A stretch of 64,000 nt of DNA from Polytrichum commune (taxonomy: Eukaryota; Streptophyta; Polytrichopsida; Polytrichales; Polytrichaceae), in assembly GCA_950295325.1 (NCBI GenBank), contig OX485805.1, positions 42,618,758 through 42,682,757 of the forward strand, given 5' to 3'. Every line of letters begins with the position of its first letter. Within the stretch, counting starts at the first letter, position 1. Positions 61,279 through 64,000 of this stretch are shown piece after piece. Both the position numbers and the translations under genes were made by a program. Under the pieces are notes generated by a model. It saw only the letters and a list, made by a program, of their open reading frames with translations, had not been told where the DNA came from and did not search any database.

Positions 61279-62429
61279 TTAAAGGATCGAAAGATCCCCG
61301 AGCTTTATTAGAGGGATCGAAAGATCCTCAGGTTTAGAAAACATTAAAGGATCGGAGGATCCTCGAGTTTCTCAAAACATCAAAGGGATCGGAAGATCCT
61401 TAAGAACTTAGAAATTGGAGGACTTTAGACCGGAGGACTCGAAGACTGGAGGACCGCGAGACCGGAGGACTTGAAGATCGGATTAGAAATATCAAAGGAC
61501 TTACAAGTCGGAGAACTTGCAAGTTGAAAGACTTATAAATTGGATGACTCAAAGGCTTAAGGCCATAAAACAACTCTCGGACTCGGAAATAATTGAAAAA
61601 ATAGAAATAAATTAGCGGTCAACAAAATAAAGGACTTTGGGAACTAGTATTTGGAAAGATTGCTACAAGATTTAAAATCCAAAGAAGATTATTTTCCAAA
61701 ATCAAACTAATTGTACAAGCAAAAGCATAAAAAGGAGATCTAACGATCATACCGAGAGTATGCTAAGCCTTGGAGTTGAAATCATGGTTTAAAGTACGAG
61801 GTGATTTACAAAGCGGGAGATATCGGATTCGTCATCATATGAAGAGAAGGACAAAGGAGGTGGCCGACGATTGGGCCACATCAAGCACCACATAAGATTT
61901 CATCTCAATAACCATACCTCGTCGATTAAAGAGACTTCTAAGTCATGGCTTAAGATGTAGAAGAATGAGAATTTGAATAGGAAATGGAACAAACTCTTTG
62001 ATGGAAGAATTCATGATGAATGAGTAAGGAAATTCCACGGGTAGATCACTCCATTGTCAATTGAACACCACGTGCGACCAAAAAAAATCTTCTTTTGGTA
62101 AGTTGCACCACCAAAATGGGTTAAAATTTTATCAAATTTTTTTCATGAGTAGATATACACAGTACTTATGACATAGTCAAAAGTGGTAACTAAATTTGAT
62201 GATTTGTTTTTTTCATAAAACATACCATTTCTAACTAGAATGACAGAAAATTGAACTAAAAAAATTACTAAAAAAATTAAAGATGACTAAAAATTTCAAA
62301 AAAGTATACAAAAGATACTATCAATGGTTATGTATATGTAGAAAAAATATCATAAATTTTAAAATTATATATGGCATGTAATATAAGGGTAGCAAACTTT
62401 GTCCGCACGTGGTGTCAACTTGACAATGA

Positions 62430-63670
62430 AGTGACCTCCCCGTGGGAAATTCTTATACTTGAATACTATCTAAGTGAATGAACTTGCATTAGTGAGGAAG
62501 TATGCTTGAGATTTATCAAAGCTACATACTCTCTTAAATAAGCATTCTTAGAATATTTGAGAAGATAGGAATGGGGCTAAGTATTCAAACCATGAAAGAT
62601 ATTGTTTACAAGAATGGAGTGTCTCGGAGACACTTAACCTCGACATTAGGATTCAGGGGAACATAACCTTGCAAACTTAGGTCAACTACTCCTTGAGTAT
62701 TCAAGAAAGCATTAAAAGAACATGTCACACATCTAAGAAGCCAATGCTAGTATACAAGCAACCACCTTCATAGAATGGAAACCTATAATGGTCTAATTTT
62801 GGTGGGAGTAACTTCCATGTAAACCGGTTCAACAGCGGGTTACACCGTCTAAGGCTGAGGGTTGAAGGTGACCTCGACAATAAATTAGTAAATTCACATA
62901 CACACCAAAGTTCTCAATCAACATCGTATTTGGGGTTTAGTGTTAAACTTGAAATGATGTGTGACATTTAATTCGGCATATTTAAAGCCATCATTAGAAA
63001 GAGATTCTAGACACCATCAAGTAGCCCAAATCACCCATACTTTATATTAAACTGGGATATATACATCATAAAGAGCATCATGCCATTCTAGAACTAGGTG
63101 TATTGGATTAGCGATGGAATATACTTGAATTATGATTATGTGCTTATGTGAATCTTGAAACTTTGACTAAGCACATTTGGAATGGGATTGAATGTTGATA
63201 TAAGCCATTCAAATCATGAAATGAATAAGAGCAATAACACATAATATTAGGTATTGGGAGTGATGTTGGAAGTATGAACATACTCTACTCCAAGGACTCT
63301 CAACCTTGACATTAGAATTTTAGGGGAACATGAACTTGCAAGACTTGTGCACCTATCTCAAGGTGATTCTTGAGATATTATACAAGGACTATTTTGAAGC
63401 TAATAGGATATACGAGTAATAGATTTAAAAGGATTAAGAACTATAGGATTGTCCTCAGTGGATGGACTTAGATAATTTTGAGAAATGTAAAGTATACCTT
63501 GAAGATTACCAACATGGATCTAAGTACCAATATTGACATGCATATGTCCACCTTCAAAGAGTTGGGAATTATGAAGAGTCTAATTTTGATATGAGTAATG
63601 TTCATATAACCGGTCAATAATGGGTTACACCGTTTAAGGTCGAGGGTTGAAGGTGACCTAAATAAAGATG
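62430..63670 (+). repeat. Two direct repeats near the right end of the nested insertion
   Basis: 'gtctaattttgRtRgRagtaa', 'accggttcaac/accggtcaata', 'gggttacaccgt.taaggYYgagggttgaaggtgacct' occur at about 62792-62876 and 63578-63660. 'ctcgacattaggatt..aggggaacat.a.cttgcaa' occurs at about 62638 and 63306. The offset is about 670-790 bp, so segments between have changed length. Confidence 0.6.
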
Positions 63671-63691
63671 ATAAGTATGTGATAGATAAAT

Positions 63692-64000
63692 TCTTGAGAG
63701 AAAACAATCTATCACAATATGGGTGTCATAAAGAATTAGTGGGTGATTGAGGAATTTACTTTGTGAATGATGCCATTAAAGAATAAAGACAAAAATATAA
63801 TATTAAACACCGTCTTACTTCACTCTATCATCTACGAGCTAATGGTCAAACCGAGAAGACAAATGGAATATTTTTTGAAATTATCACTAAGATTGTCCAA
63901 ATTTCTATGACTGATTGGGACAGTGAATTGCTAGATGCATTATACGCACATCACACAACTTATAAAGTTACCACCAAATTTACACCTTTTCAATCAGTGT
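63692..64000 (+). pseudogene. Ty3/gypsy integrase (3' half), continues past the window
   Basis: Resumes the integrase catalytic core: QYGCHKELVGD, a stop, GIYFVNDAIKE, then HRLTSLYHLRANGQTEKTNG (the ANGQ.E.TNG block with the third acidic residue) and DWDSELLDALYAHHTTYKVT. It has at least two stop codons. The frame is in register with the half ending at 58876 once the insertion and one TAAAT are removed. The 3' LTR lies outside the window. Confidence 0.85.

Larger units (their letters stand above)
58877..63686. mobile_element. 4.8-kb insertion nested in the gypsy integrase
   Basis: Bracketed by TAAAT at 58872-58876 and 63687-63691, a 5-bp duplication as made by LTR-retrotransposon integrases. 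The interior begins CAAAGGAACAAACC and ends 'atgtgatagA'; it lacks clear TG...CA ends. It holds two LTR-like repeats with TATA boxes, a purine-rich 'ggaggac/gaccgg' stretch, a family C element, and two direct repeats near its right end. No coding domain was recognised, so it would be a non-autonomous or badly decayed element. Confidence 0.55.

Overview
This is nuclear DNA of a land plant. The intron-containing genes are plant-type (a TCP transcription factor, a plant multiple inositol polyphosphate phosphatase and a Golgi UDP-xylose transporter). They sit in AT-rich intergenic DNA full of decayed Ty3/gypsy, LINE and small inverted-repeat elements. The large gaps, heavy tandem duplication and degenerate elements suggest a big genome. 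A seed-free vascular plant or gymnosperm is my guess, but the sequence alone does not settle the lineage.
Layout: 0-2.2 kb holds short degenerate repeats. 2.2-7 kb is the TCP gene (+), with a GA/CT-rich candidate leader, a tandem array, and one large coding exon that has no in-frame ATG before its TCP domain. 7.7-9.8 kb has a tandem array and two MITEs. 11.07-16.04 kb is a complete MINPP-type phytase gene (-), resolved here into 11 exons and 540 residues. 16.3-23 kb is a cluster of inverted-repeat elements, one nested inside another. 24.14-27.96 kb is a complete UDP-xylose transporter gene (-), 6 exons and 326 residues, with a tandem array just upstream of its start codon. 28-64 kb is essentially gene-free repeat territory: a 232-bp tandem array, a 901-bp transposon with a zinc-finger-like reading frame broken by two amber codons, a decayed LINE, a Tourist/PIF-like element, an inverted pair of long repeats, and a Ty3/gypsy element split by a 4.8-kb insertion.
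The three host genes are not a functional cluster; nothing links leaf-type TCP control, inositol phosphate hydrolysis and Golgi UDP-xylose import beyond proximity. I found no convincing tRNA, rRNA gene, CRISPR array or novel multi-gene system. The most interesting items are the 901-bp element with its 10-bp target duplication, the nested MITE whose insertion site can be read from sister repeats, the recurrent ~220-250-bp tandem arrays around genes, and a 21-nt organelle-type SSU rRNA identity inside the LINE.
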